A stretch of 64,000 nt of DNA from Panorpa germanica (taxonomy: Eukaryota > Arthropoda > Insecta > Mecoptera > Panorpidae): assembly GCA_963678705.1 (NCBI GenBank), contig OY783217.1, positions 8,680,001 to 8,744,000 of the forward strand, written 5' to 3'. Below, one piece after another: positions 11,850-23,907 of this stretch. The translations under genes and the position numbers were made by a program. Each line of letters starts with the position of its first letter. The stretch's first letter is position 1. The notes under the pieces are model-generated. The model was not told the origin of the DNA. It ran no database searches and saw nothing but the letters and a program-made list of their open reading frames with translations.

Positions 11850-11971
11850 TATTGTAATAGGTATCAAAATATCACTACTTTGTAACTAGTAACGCCATCT
11901 GTAATCTGTTGTGTAAAAACTTTTTCTTATGTCAAATATAGTCTGTTGCGAACTGCTAACGTGTCTTTATA
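11850..11971 (+). repeat. 3' LTR of copia element
   Basis: This is the identical partner of the 5' LTR at 7674-7795. The target duplication AATAT follows at 11972-11976, and the EcKL-4 exon resumes from there. Confidence 0.9.
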
Positions 11972-13348
11972 AATATTAAGCAGAGTATTGTAATACAGCT
12001 CCCTGAAAGGTCTGTCCGTGGAACAGAATATATAGGTAACCAAATCCAAAATGGGCGAGCTGTAACGGGCGGTTTGCCAGTCGAGAAGGCAGACCTCTAC
12101 GGGCACCCCATTCTGAAATTGAAAAAATATTTTCAATAGCATCCACAAGTCTGCATGGCATCAAACGCATTCCAATATTACTATTTCTAATACCATTGTA
12201 TGAAATGATTTAATACCTTTATTCATAATCTTTATTTTATTTAAATCATGAAAATATTTTTTTAAATAAAATTAAAAGTAAAATTAAGTTTATAAAATTG
12301 AAGTAAAAAAAGGTCGATGTTTGAGAATAAAAATAAATAAGTATGGATGAAGGTACAGATTTAAAAACTAATGTAACAAAGTGCGGAACTAAGTTGAATT
12401 GTGGCCTTATCTTTATATTAATACTCTTTAATATACAATAGCTTACTTCATATTGAAACATCATATTGTTATTCCGGGAATTCCCGTGGCATAGGACGGC
12501 ATAAGGTTCAGCCGTTTCTCCATTGGTGCAGTCCTCAATAAAATGGTGATAATTTTTGCAAAAATTCTCCCACTTGTCTTTATAATTTCCTTCAAACTTC
12601 TGCTTTTCAACAGCCTTATTTAAAAAGCTATCTAACAAAAATTTCGAGCCGTCATTTCTATAAAATATTTCTGACATTTCCTTTTTCAGTTTGATGAATA
12701 ATTCGGGTTTTTGATCTTTAAGAGCGAAACTCAGTGCATGAAATTTAGCAAAGCCTCTCATTACGAGTTGTGTGTGAGCTAGATCCACGTTACATCCTTT
12801 CGCAAACATTGCAAAATTTCGTTTAGTTAAATCTTCCATGATTAAAAACTCCTGGTTTTCTGCGGTACTTCCACTTATATACTTCGAGAAGGACGTGAAT
12901 CCTGATTTAACACCTTTTTCAATTTCCAATTTCTTCATTTCTTTAAGAACTTCTTCATACATTTGAATTTCTCTTAAATAACAATTTCTTACGGACAATT
13001 TTTGACGTGTTTCTTTATCTGTTGAAGATGTCTTACAAAACAGGTCTAACGTTGCCTTTTCGCTAAATCCTTTGAATCCAGTTACTGCAACTTTAAGAAG
13101 AAATCCAGTACTGTTATTTTCTTTCGCACATCCTGAAGACACTTCTATTTTGTAATTAACGAGTCCATTTTGTTTAATTATATCGTGCACCGCTTGTCTT
13201 ATGGTTTCGTTAGGAAGTTCCATTTTGCTTCACTTGAATTGCAGACCTTATTTGAACTAACTACAATGTTTTTATGGTAATAACATACAAGGTATCAATA
13301 TTATCTTATGTACCAATTCGGCAAATAGTGTGTTGGCAACCTTGAGTG

Positions 13349-13942
13349 CACTGGCGTAGCTAGGTATGGGCGAGTCGGTGCAGTGCACCGGGGCCCCCAA
13401 GCTCAGGGAGCGCTCGGATTTTTATAACTTATATTTATATTTTAACGGTTTCACAGTGAAGTAATACTCTTAGTAAATAGTTATTCCCGACAATGCTTAC
13501 AAAACTTTTATAAACAATAACAAAAATTCTAAATAGGAATGAATTTTTTTTATTGAGAGTGTATTTCATACTCACTTCTGTATAAATTTATCGCTGAACA
13601 TGAGGGAGGGGGGAAGCATGGACCAGGCAAGGGTCTAAGTCTATTACGTAATTCTCTCAGGCAGAGGTACGCATTCTAGAGTTGTTTATGTTGAGATTAA
13701 GCTGAAACAAAAGTAGCTGCAGGATTGTACTTAGAGTCTTAGAGCGCAATACACATACATGTAGTAAGTAGTTTTGCTGTGCCATGCAGTGCACGATAAA
13801 GAGCTGATGATAAACTAATAGCTTTGTACCTTTGAAGTATTTATATATATTTATATCTGACTTGAAAAACCTAAACAGTTTAGTAAGGGGCCCAGATTTT
13901 TTTTTTTGCACCGGGGCCCTTGGTTACCTAGCTACGCCACTG
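13349..13942. mobile_element. hAT-type MITE with 8-bp target duplication
   Basis: The 594-bp element is bounded by a perfect 8-bp direct repeat, CTTGAGTG, at 13341-13348 and 13943-13950. Its ends are inverted repeats, CACTGGCGTAGCTAGGTA on the left and CAGTGGCGTAGCTAGGTA read inward from the right, each followed by a GC-rich CACCGGGGCCC-type block. An 8-bp duplication is typical of hAT transposons. The interior has no transposase, so it is non-autonomous. Confidence 0.8.
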
Positions 13943-13950
13943 CTTGAGTG

Positions 13951-15952
13951 ATAACTCATTCGCAGAATTATATAAGGCGCAAGTCAGAGGCGCAGTCTCA
14001 TGGGGCACCAAGATGATACTTACAAAGTATTATTTGGGGTGTGTAGTTCCTATTATCACTGTCAACGCAACGAATGCTTTCAAAATTTCAAGTTAATCGA
14101 TCGACTACTTGTGCAGTTTTGCGATACATAAGCTGAATTTATTTCTATAAAGATTTATTACATAACAGTATATAATTAAAAGGGACATGAAAATTATATA
14201 GATAGAACGATCATTATATTATTTTTCAAATGTTTGACGTCATATTGAAGTGATTCTAATAGTAAACAAAAGACAGATCTTATAAATACGATGTTATTAT
14301 ATCAGCCCGCAGACCACTGGTAGGTTTCGTATGGTCGGTTTAGCTTTTACATGTGCTATCAATTAACAAAAAAGATTATTGTTGTTTTATAAATATTTTT
14401 GTATGTCAATTAAAAACACGATGTAATTCTCTGATATCTAGTAATTACATTTATTTATCGTTCGAATTGATAATGTTGATAAGATCCTGTAAGCGTCGCA
14501 CATTATGTTACATTGTTAATGAACTTGCCGCAATGAGTGCAAATCTGATCTGTAAATAACATTAAGTTTAATATCATCTCTGATAATGAAAATGATAAAG
14601 TCTATCAAGGACGAACATGTAATATTATAACAGCCACGTCAACCAACATAATTGTTTGGATGTTTTATCTTTATTGATTACACAATATTATTGTTCATAT
14701 TTTATAATAGTTGATAATTATTGTGCAATAATTGTTTACAGTACTCAGATTCTTAATTGGTTTGTCATTTTCAAACGGTCTTAAAATTTAGTCGCTTTTG
14801 TAAGTTCAATTCGAAATTTCAGTTGATTATGTAAAACTGTTTTCTCTACCTGATTCAAAAGGCAAAGTTGAAATGCCTGAACCTTGAATATTGCTTTCCT
14901 TGTTATCTCAAAATTCAATATTCGGAGGTGTCTCACTAATGAACGAGAATTTTGTCGCTGGAATTTTGTAGTATTTTGAATAAAAAGAAATGTTTTTAAA
15001 TAATTTCGCCTTTGTTGTGAATTACTGGATTTTGTGAAAATGTAAGTATACTCAGTCCTATGTTGTAACATTTACTATAAAAATAACGCAAACGTTAGCT
15101 GCATTTTCCATAAGAGTTACATGCTTTGCATTAAATAACGCTTGCGTTATTTTAAAATAAATAATACAACATACAGTTTATTGAAAAGTAAGGTTATGTG
15201 GTCTGTCAATTTATAATTGTATTTATACTCCATTTAAAAAGTGTAGTAGCTTAATTGGGATATCTGATAAAGACCCTTTGATGTCGGGTCTAATATTCAA
15301 ATGAGAATTTTGATTCCCCAAGCATTTACCAAATACAATTATGCTTCAGTTTAAATATGCTTTCACTTCCGTTTCCCTCTCCTCCTACGTTTGATAAGAT
15401 GAATGGAAAGTCTTCCATTTAAACTTCAATTTTCACGTTCGATATTAAATTAGGATAATTTGCATACTATTTTAAAAAATACAATGAACATTTCAAACAA
15501 CGATCCACACCATATAATTCTAAGTTGCTCAATGACAGAAAGCTGCAGAAAATGTTTGTTTAGAGCGATGAAGCAGAAAAGTTTGGTTTTGCCAATAAAC
15601 ACGCAGGCTTTTGTAGTTAAGTTGTACTCTTGCCATCGACAGGATATAGCAGGTTGATGGATATACAGTTTAAGTTGTATTGAAAAGGGAAAAGTGTATA
15701 TATCAAAAAAAAAGACTGTGGTCCTAAAAACCATTCAAAATATGAAGAAAAAAAAACAAACAAGGAAGACTAATTCCTGGCCTTTCTTAATTCTAATTAA
15801 ATATAACAACATACTTCATTTGTGCGCAGTTTTCTATTACAATTTATTTTATAGTTACTACTATAGTTACTATAGTTCACACATAAGTGAAATTATAATA
15901 ACTTACAAATATTATTACTTACAATGCTAAATTGTGCTAAAATAATACATTT
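13951..15952. other. Intergenic spacer between EcKL-5 and the hAT MITE
   Basis: This is 2 kb of AT-rich DNA without a supportable gene. Short ORFs at 14781-15071 and 15450-15734 (minus) have no recognisable domain. At 15245-15310 there is a stretch that faintly resembles tRNA A and B boxes, and at about 15080-15155 an imperfect palindrome (ATAACGCAAACGTT / AACGCTTGCGTTAT). Confidence 0.35.
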
Positions 15953-18900
15953 TTACAAGTAGCCTAGATCCACCATATCAATTAAAACATTAGATAGTCT
16001 GGTGGTCCATATTTTGATAGTTTTTTCATTATCGAGAGTACTGGAAGCATCTCCCATCATGTCTGCAAGACTTCTTGCATCTTCCTCATTAGTTGCCATA
16101 AGGGGAACCAAAGCAATAGCCATTCCAAGACCCCATTTACCGAATTTCTTAATTTGGTCTTTAAAAGCTGAATATGGGAACAGTATATCTGGATCACTTC
16201 CAAGTTGTCTTAGAAAACTGCTGAAGGTTTTGTGGTAGATTGCTAAAAGAGTTTCGTAATGTTCATCCCGAAATGATTTTTCTGTGCAGGTGAATATGTA
16301 GTAGAGTAGATCCAGTGCTGGAGAAGCATAGCGCGACACCTGCCAATCTAGGAGACAAACTTCAATTGGCTTCCCGTTCTGAAATCAAAATATATTTGTA
16401 TTAGTTCATTTTAAATTTCATTAACTAACTATAACTATAAAATTAAAAATATATAACTTTAACATCAGCTGCAATTGAGACATGACGTGGACTCCTAAGA
16501 GTTTTAGTTTATATGATTTTCCCTACAAACAGTTCTGGTTTATGATTAAATATTCACAAAGTACTCTTACATAAGTTGACTTTTCATTTGCCCTTTAAAT
16601 TGTACTTAATATGCGATAATTTTCTAATATTTAAATTCCAGTAACGTTTAAAAGTCAATAGCATTATTTCATGTAAGTGTACTTGTCGTTTGACCCACTT
16701 CATCATCATATTTATCAGTTTGTTTATTGTATTATACAGGGAGTATGATACATCGTTATCAATTTTCAACAAAATGATGTAGAAATTCACCAAATAAATA
16801 CTATCTGCAGTATTTAGAAGCGACACGGTTTTCGAGATAGTTTTTCAGATATATCTTCTATTTAAGTAGGTTTTAAAAGTCCTTAAAAATAGAGTAGATA
16901 AAGTGGATGACTATAGTAGGTGGAAGAGCGACGGGGGAACCGGTCCGAAAGAAGTTCACTCGTAAAGTAGATGCGAGATGATAATTTGGCTACCGAAAAA
17001 TTAAATTACAGCAGGGGCCGCTAATATCTTGGTACCCGATGTTACATTTATTTCATCTCTGAGAATTGACCTCGAACAAAACGTGCTCGAGTGTTTTAAC
17101 TATTTTGAAACTAACTCATTCACCTGACTTGATTAAAATTGACTTTAATGTATCTGACTCCCTGTGTATTGCACATTTAATCTTCAAGGTTAATTACTAT
17201 TTAATCCTTTAATTTAGATTTCCTTGTTTATGAATTATGCAACAAAGAAATTGTTTATCATGGTGCAGTTATGATTCTATTACACTGAATCATTAAAATA
17301 GTGGTATGACTGTACGTATATTTTTAATAATACGCTTTAAAAGATTAAAACTCAAACTGGTATTTAAAGATTATTAAATAATTAACTTGAGAAGGTTATA
17401 TTCTTGTTTCATAAAAAAAACTATGATGAAATCGTGTTTTTTTCTAAAATTGAAAAATTCAACATTTTCTTGATTTTTAAGAAAAATCAAAGTAGTAAAT
17501 TGATTTTGAATCAATAGAAATTTAATTATAACCTTAGGCTTAAGGTCTTTGGTCACATATGGAAAGAATTTATATCCAGTCATTGTTGCTACAGCGATGT
17601 GCTCCTCCTACTGACCATACTGCTCACTCTCCGGATGGTACACCAATGCACTGTGAGAACGCAGTAAAAATTACTATGTGACATAGTAACAGGATCCTAT
17701 AATGGTTTTATAATAAAAAATCGTATAGTTTCAAATAAAAATTACTATAGTCATATTTATTTACATTATTTTGTAAGTTTTACTGTATATTTATTACAGT
17801 TATCCTAAGTATTAAAAAAATAAACTTTCTTTCAAAATCGTAATAGACAAATAATTGTCCCTAAAACTGTATATATTATTTATAATATTTATTATGTATA
17901 ACATATCTAATTATGTTTAACTGGAGTGTACTGTGTAGTAATAATTTACTTCTGTTATGTAATCTACAAGTGATGTAACCTTCACTCTATTGTAACGTAG
18001 AATAAAAGCAATGACACATCATAATTCATATTAACATAAATAAACAAACGTCTTTTAACGTTATTGTTAGATTCAATTGGTTACATAACAATTATTCTAT
18101 ATGTTTGAATTGTTTCTTTATCTTTCTAATCGACCGGTTGCAAAATCTATCATAATAGGAATATATTTTTGATGTAACCTTCAAATACATATTTTTTTCT
18201 TTTACTATCATTAAATACAGTATTAATTTGTGAATCTATTTATACAAAAAAGTTATTAAAAAATACAAACAAATGATGGAGATATAAACTGTTCTGTGGA
18301 CCGCATCTTTTCTGATTTATCATTAAAAAACGTCACAAATAAAAAGTTTAATTATTTTCAAATAAATAAATATATTAGCTAATTTAAATTAAAAAGAATT
18401 TTGTTTTAATTTTTCTATGTGAAACTGACGATTATTTTAAAAGAAAGTTAATTTTTTGGATAAAATTTTAAGTTAAAAAATAAGAAAATATGAACGAGGT
18501 TCCATTTATTATATAGATAATAGTATAACGAAGTTATGGTGTAATTCTGATTAAAATCAGTTGATGCGTTCTGTAGATATCGTGGTGACCAATTCAAATA
18601 AAGTAGTTCCGAGATAAATGCAAAAGAAAAAAGTATTTACTAAAAGTAAAAGTATATATACATCCGCACATTGTTATAACTAAAGTAATATTTGAAATAT
18701 TGGCATGGGTGAACACTAGAAAAACTCCTAAAAGTATAATTAATAAATCTGAGCAAAATAAATTTTCCCACTCACACATCAACGACATCAATATGTATCC
18801 TCCTATATTTATGTTGATTGGCTAGATAAATTAGTAACAAACTCACCTCGTATTTGAACATCATGTTATTGTTCCAGCAATCTCCATGATTAACGACAGC

Positions 18901-19653
18901 ATACGGTTCCGCCAGTTCCCACTTACAACAGTCTTTCATGATTCTGTAATAATTCTTATAAAAATATTCCCACTTCTCTTGATAAATTCCTTCAAAATGT
19001 AGTTTTTCAACAGCGCTCTGCAGAAAGCTTTCCATGAAAGCAACTAAAGGAGGAAGCATTTCTTCCTTCATAAATATTTCAGAAACTTCTACAGGATATT
19101 TTTTATGTAGTTCCGGTTTTTGATCTCTTATCGCAAAGCTGTACGCATGAAATTTTCCAAGAGCTTTCATAACGAGCTGCGTGTGATCAAGATCTAGCTT
19201 CTTCATTCGGTCGAACATGACGAAATTCTTTTTCGAAATATCTTCCAAAATCAGAAATTCGTTACGATTTATACTACCTGTTGCTAAACATTCTGCGTAT
19301 GACGTAAATTCATCTTCCATTGTTTTATCAGATTCAAAATCTTTCATTTCTTTCAAGATTTCATCATAAAATTTATTCTCTCGAACAAACCCTTCGTTCA
19401 TGCCGATATCTTGCTCGGCTTCTAGTTTATGTGGTATCTTTGTAAACAAGAATAAACTTGCTTTTTCGCCAGTTTCTTTTACGCCACTAACACCAACTTT
19501 GTATACAATGCCTGCGTAATTATCTCCCTTCTTAGAACCTGGAGATATATCCAGATCGTATTTCACGAAACCCTTGCGTTTTATAACTTCATCTAAAGCT
19601 TTCTTTAGATACTCGTTGGTGAGTTCTATTTTAGCTTCTTCAATTTCGGCCAT
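15953..19653 (-). CDS. EcKL-5, ecdysteroid-kinase-like protein, isolated member with long intron
   Basis: Exon 1 is 18847-19653 (269 codons; donor GAG|GTGAGT) and exon 2 is 15953-16378 (142 codons; acceptor TTTCAG|AAC), giving 410 aa. The intron of 2468 bp is by far the longest in the array. Sequence signatures are intermediate: the start MAEIEEAKIELTNE and LEDISKKNF match neither clade B nor clade C exactly. The core is complete: glycine-rich loop PGSKKGDN, Lys72, Glu92, catalytic loop HGDCWNNN with D258, and DWQVSRYASP with D280. It is probably an active kinase. Its distance from both neighbours suggests it is an older lineage in the array, not the product of the latest duplications. Confidence 0.9.
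16736..17165. repeat. Possible short inverted-repeat element in EcKL-5 intron
   Basis: ACAGGGAGTATGATAC at the left and the reverse complement of GTATCTGACTCCCTGT at the right form an imperfect terminal inverted repeat around 430 bp of non-coding DNA. I see no clear target duplication. Part of the right half (TCTGAGAATTGACCTCG onward) is similar to 20790-20930, and that similarity runs past the right end, which weakens the boundary. Confidence 0.3.
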
Positions 19654-20338
19654 GGTTTAGTAATTGGTGTTGTTAAGCCCACGACATAGGCAATACTGAT
19701 TTGTTCTCATAACTTATCAGACGTGATTTGCTATCATTGGTTATTTTAAAATACGGACGTCATATCTCTCTCCCTCTCTTTCTGTTAGATAAGTAGTGAA
19801 ATTCTAACGAGTCTATCTTACAAATCATTTTATTTAATTTATGGTTAATATTTCAAAGTCCAACCAAATTATGTTCAGAGGTAATGTAAAAATTAGTAAA
19901 GATGTTTATTAATTACATATGCACAAACTATCACTAAACACACATTAAAAGTAAAAGATTTTGAACGTCCTTTTCTAAATTTAGTTAATGACAATGTTAC
20001 AGAATTATACTAAACTTCGGTAAATAATAAAACGTAAAGCTAGGTAAAAAATATTACGTTAAACAATACAAAGATTTATGTTTTGTGTTTAGTGAACATA
20101 ACAAGTACACATTTCTGTTGCAACTTTAAAAATAAAAAACTTATAAGTAAAAATAAATCCAAAATTTAGTGGTTTTTTTAAATTGCGGTTTTAGCTTTTT
20201 TAGCCTTCTTGCCTAAATATTTTAATTACAAAATATTACACATAAATTTAGTGGTGTAATAAATATAATGTACATAATTTATAAATTTTAGTTAAGTTAT
20301 AACCCCTCGGGCCGACATGGCCAAGGAGATTAATAACA
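19654..20338. other. Upstream flank of EcKL-5
   Basis: This AT-rich spacer should include the EcKL-5 promoter. No gene is seen. It ends at the 5'-truncated non-LTR fragment. Confidence 0.35.
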
Positions 20339-20697
20339 ATGACCTCAAGACTAAGAATGAATGGAGCTCCGAAACATCTAGCAAGAAACAAAATCATTCC
20401 AAACTCTAAATGCGAATGTGGTGAAGAGGAGGCAGACCCTGACCACATTCTGTGGCAATGTAAAAATACAGCAATGGCAAGAAATGGACTCCAAAGGGCG
20501 ATGCTACAGACTTCGCAGACGCTTCCTGTTAACACCTCCTCTTTGAATGAGAAACCGAAATTTATAACTGCAGTAGCCATGAATAGATCATTCTTGTTAT
20601 CGGGATACAAAGTATAAGAGGAAGCACAATATATTAGGGGCGATAAAAGGCTACGTGCCCAGGAAGCCCGAAAAACTATAATTAAAAAAAAAAAAAA
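20339..20697 (+). mobile_element. 5'-truncated non-LTR retrotransposon 3' end
   Basis: An open frame of 92 codons carries the C-terminal zinc-knuckle pattern of R1/Jockey/I-type ORF2 proteins (C-x-C-x9-H-x4-C, in KCECGEEEADPDHILWQC). A short 3' untranslated segment and a pure A tract at 20684-20697 follow. This is the classic signature of an incompletely reverse-transcribed insertion. No reverse transcriptase remains. CTCGG-CCG-like sequence flanks both sides (20305 and 20700) and could be a diverged target duplication. The long minus-strand ORF over the same place is its shadow. Confidence 0.65.
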
Positions 20698-22105
20698 CCA
20701 CTCGGACCGGCCCTTATTATATCTCGTATTCATTGTAATATAATAACTGTGTATTTTACAGATTTGATTCAATTTATTCATCTAGAATCTGAGAATTGAG
20801 CTCGGACTGAAACGTGCTCGAGTGTTAGAGTTTATGACCTGACTATTAAATGGAGTACCAGATACGAGTATTAAGCAACAAACAAATATTTTATGCAGTT
20901 ATGATTTTATTACATTAAGTTAGACTTTGACTGCATAGATTATAACCATAGTCATTCTTATTGCTAAAAGATATACTATGTATCTCATTGTGTACTTAAG
21001 TTAAATCGTTTATTTACTATCATAAATATATTTATTTTTATGAAGTAATTAAGATAATTACTGATGAGGAATCCGTAAATAGTTTAAAAGCATTTTATGA
21101 TTTTGATAATAACACATTATCATTAATGGTAAAATATTTTAAAACGAAGTCACTATATCGATAAACCAGTTCATTAGTGAGACAACTTCGAATAATTACA
21201 ATTCGATTTAAGTTGTGAGTAAAATTGTACTCTCTATTTGTCACAGAATATTATAATGTAGACAAACTTGTCGCAAATCGTTATATCGCACACCACTCGA
21301 ATATTTCTTTCGTCTTTATCTCAAAACTCATTACAAAAGTTGTCTCATTAATGAACGATATGTTTAACAATTAACATATATTAGGATGACATATAGATAG
21401 CGCCACTATTGAAAAATCAATATGAGAATCATATGATATTTAGAAAGTATTAATGTTCAAACGATATGTGTCAAAATTTCATAACTTTCAGACCATTACT
21501 TTACGAGTTACAGTGCTTTTAGTGCAGCTGCTTTTGTAATTTTTAAAGTAATGGAAACATCTGAATTTCGCGAGTTGATAAAGAATTGCTTTTTAATGGA
21601 CGTATAAACAGAGCCATTGTCAATTGTTCAAACACATAACACTAATGACACGCATATTTATATTTTTAAAAGCATTAAAATTTAATATCATTGAAATGAT
21701 TTAAGAAAGCACGCAACTGTTTAAAAGTCACGTGTTACGTACTTCCATTGACTAAATATTTTTATTATAATGGAGCTCAATAAAAAATAATAAATATTTA
21801 CATTTATCTAAAAAATAATTCAAAAAGTTAAATGATCCTTTCGTCTCGTTTCGCCACTTATAATGTGACAGAATTAAATTTTTTTTTTTCAAAAAATTCG
21901 TTTTGAAATTTGAAAAAAAGAAGAAGAATCTATCGTCACATTACTAATGAGCGAAAGTTAAGTTCATGTATTTTCAAAACTATAAGAAAAGATTTTTAAA
22001 TTTAGCAGTGTGTAATGAAATATACAAAAGTGTATCATTTGAAGATTTTATTCATATATACCAACACAATTACAGTTATTATAAAGAATCAATATAGAAA
22101 ACAAT
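20698..22105. other. Intergenic spacer downstream of EcKL-6
   Basis: This stretch is AT-rich with no gene. Positions 20790-20930 resemble part of the EcKL-5 intron. Positions about 21700-22100 recur downstream of EcKL-7 (25660-26060) and partly downstream of EcKL-8 (28110-28456), so they mark the end of the duplication unit. A minus-strand AATAAA lies at 22047-22052. Confidence 0.45.
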
Positions 22106-23907
22106 TTACAAGTAGCCTAAGTCCACTATGTCTCTTAGAACATCAGCTACTCTGGTAGTCCAAATTTTTGTAGTTTCCTCATTAAAATTAGTAGCATTTT
22201 CAGCCAAATCCTGCGTTGATAGCACATCTTCCTCTTTGGTAACAATTATTGGTACTAATATAATGGCCATTCCAAGCCCAAATTTACCGAATTTCTTTAA
22301 TTGATTTTGAAACTCCGAGTAAGGAAACATTTTTTCAGGATCACCTCCAAGTTCTTTTAGGAAAGTGCTCAACGATTCGTAATAAATAATAAGAAGGGTT
22401 TTGTAATGTTGATCCCTGAATGATTTTACAGTGCAGCAAAAAATGTAGTAGAGAAGATCTAGAACTGGAGAAGAGTAGCGAGCTATTTGCCAATCTAGGA
22501 GACACACTTCAGTTGGCACGCCGTTCTGTAATATGAAAACGCAAAATATTATTTCTTATTATACCGCAGGTGCACTGAAGGTCAGCTAAAATGTAATGTC
22601 ACAAGATCTGTTATTTTATTAATGAAATGCAAATATATAATGAATACTATCAAATAATGAAAAATCTGTATGAATTTTAGAACAGGCTCTAAAGCATATT
22701 TTAGAACAGGCTCTAAAGCATATTTTAGAACAGGCTCTAAAGCATATTTTAGAACAGGCTCTAAAGCATATTTTAGAACAGGTATTAAAACAAATTCAGA
22801 TATTTTCAAAGAATTTTTAAACAAATTCAAACCGAAATGTATCTTAAAAAATATTAATAATCGGTTCTTAATTTCAATACGTATTTGAAATCAGTAGTAC
22901 TCGTAGTATTTCCAGTTCTAAGAAAAGGAAATCTTTAGATTTGTTATCTGTGACTTCTGACATCAGCAGGTAGTTATTTTTGTTAGACCTGCACTTCAGA
23001 GACTTTTGACTACTGTAAAATCTTTTAATAATGAAGAGAAAACGTAAATTTTCAGTTAACATAATTATTCTACGTAATCTTTCACGAGTGTGTTACTCAC
23101 CTCATATTTAAACATCATGTTGTTGTTCCAACAATCACCGTGTGTAACAATAGCGTAGGGCTCAGCTAAACTCCCTTTGACACAATCCCTAACAGTCCTG
23201 TCATAATTCTTCTGAAACTCTTCCCACTTTTTCTGGTAAATTCCTTCGAATTGCAAATTGTCAACTGAACTTTTCAGATAATTATCTAAAAATGATTGAA
23301 AGAAAGGTGCCATATCTTCTTTTAAGAAATTTTCACTCAACTCTTTAGAATACTTTTCTAACACTTCCGGTTGTTGCTCTTTTAATAGAAAACTGTAGGC
23401 GTGGAATTTTCCGAGAGCTTTCATGACCAACTGCGTGTGACTGAGATCCAGTTGTTTCATTCTGTCAAAGAGGGTGTATCCTTTGCATGTTAAGTCTTCT
23501 AATAATATAAATTCTTCAAAGTTGTTGACACCCACTGCGAAACACTCTGCATAAGATGTAAATCCTTGTTCAATATCTTTACCAGATTCTAACGATTTCA
23601 TTTTCTTTAATATTTCGCCATAGACTTTACTTTCACGTTGAAAAACCTCGTTAGTGTTATCTTCCAAACGAAAACCTTCGACTTCAATGGGTATTTTGCA
23701 CACCATATTAAGGTCTAATTTTTGACCATTTTCTTTAGAACCATTCACTGCTATTTTATACACGGTTGATGCATAATTATCCCCCTTTTTCGATCCCAAA
23801 GATAATTTTATCTCGTATTTCACTAGTCCATTTTCTTTAATCACTTCCTTTAATTTTTTCTTGATATTTTCATTGGGTAGTTCCAATGTCTCTTGAGTTT
23901 CGGACAT
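22106..23907 (-). CDS. EcKL-6, ecdysteroid-kinase-like protein, clade B
   Basis: Exon 1 is 23101-23907 (269 codons; GAG|GTGAGT) and exon 2 is 22106-22525 (140 codons; TTACAG|AAC), giving 408 aa. The frame also has a Met 11 codons upstream (23940). I chose the inner Met because MSETQETLELPNENI aligns with the starts of the other clade B genes. The catalytic loop HGDCWNNN (D258), Lys71 in VCKIP and DWQIARYSSP (D280) are intact. The clade B signature LEDLTCKGY and the phrase DRMKQLDL are present. Exon 2 is almost the same as in EcKL-7 and EcKL-8, so these three are recent copies. The intron contains a 24-bp minisatellite. Confidence 0.9.
22674..22782. repeat. 24-bp minisatellite in EcKL-6 intron
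   Basis: There are four perfect tandem copies of ATTTTAGAACAGGCTCTAAAGCAT plus a partial fifth. Because 24 is divisible by three, both strands stay open and give artefactual repeat ORFs. The introns of EcKL-7, -8 and -10 lack it. There are no spacers, so it is not a CRISPR-like array. Confidence 0.9.

Larger units (their letters stand above)
7674..11971 (+). mobile_element. Full-length Ty1/copia LTR retrotransposon, recently inserted
   Basis: The element is 4298 bp with two LTRs of 122 bp that I read as identical. It is flanked by the 5-bp target duplication AATAT (7669-7673 and 11972-11976). It contains a primer-binding site, a polypurine tract and one uninterrupted Gag-Pol ORF. It sits antisense inside exon 2 of EcKL-4. 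Identical LTRs and an intact ORF point to a very recent insertion from an active family. The LTR ends fit TAT...ATA best, not the usual TG...CA, because only that choice gives a 5-bp duplication, a primer site starting directly after the left LTR and a purine run ending directly before the right one. The LTRs are also unusually short for the superfamily. Confidence 0.95.
7414..13223 (-). pseudogene. EcKL-4, ecdysteroid-kinase-like gene split by a copia retrotransposon, clade A
   Basis: Exon 1 is 12447-13223 (259 codons; donor GAA|GTAAG). Exon 2 starts at 12112 after TTTCAG and ends with the stop at 7414. A 4.3-kb copia element interrupts it near codon 306, in the segment N-I-Y just after TLLNI. 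The host sequence on either side stays in one open frame (132 exon-2 codons once the element and one target duplication are discounted), so the insertion is the only frame-breaking lesion. Independently, the catalytic loop reads HGNSRNNN, so the catalytic Asp248 is Asn. DWQ (D270) is kept. The gene had probably lost normal kinase activity before the insertion, or works as a pseudokinase on alleles without the element. In this haplotype the product would be truncated within exon 2. Confidence 0.88.

Noticed and set aside
12246..12446. C-terminal extension of EcKL-4 exon 1 beyond the donor
   Set aside because: It is intron read-through after GAA|GTAAG; the conserved exon 2 follows at 12112. Similar tails after the donor in other genes were dropped for the same reason.
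14781..15071. 96-codon minus-strand ORF
   Set aside because: No recognisable domain and AT-rich composition like non-coding neighbours.
15240..15310. tRNA or SINE suggested by TAGCTTAATTGGG and GGGTCTAATATTC
   Set aside because: The box matches are weak, with no stem pairing and no A-rich tail.
20248..20781. 177-codon minus-strand ORF
   Set aside because: It is antisense to the non-LTR fragment, which has a recognisable zinc-knuckle pattern and A tail; the ORF itself has no domain.
22674..22782. Possible CRISPR-like array
   Set aside because: The repeats are directly adjacent with no spacers, in a eukaryotic intron.
22582..22888. Repeat-protein-like ORFs on both strands
   Set aside because: They are products of the 24-bp minisatellite, whose period is divisible by three, inside the EcKL-6 intron.
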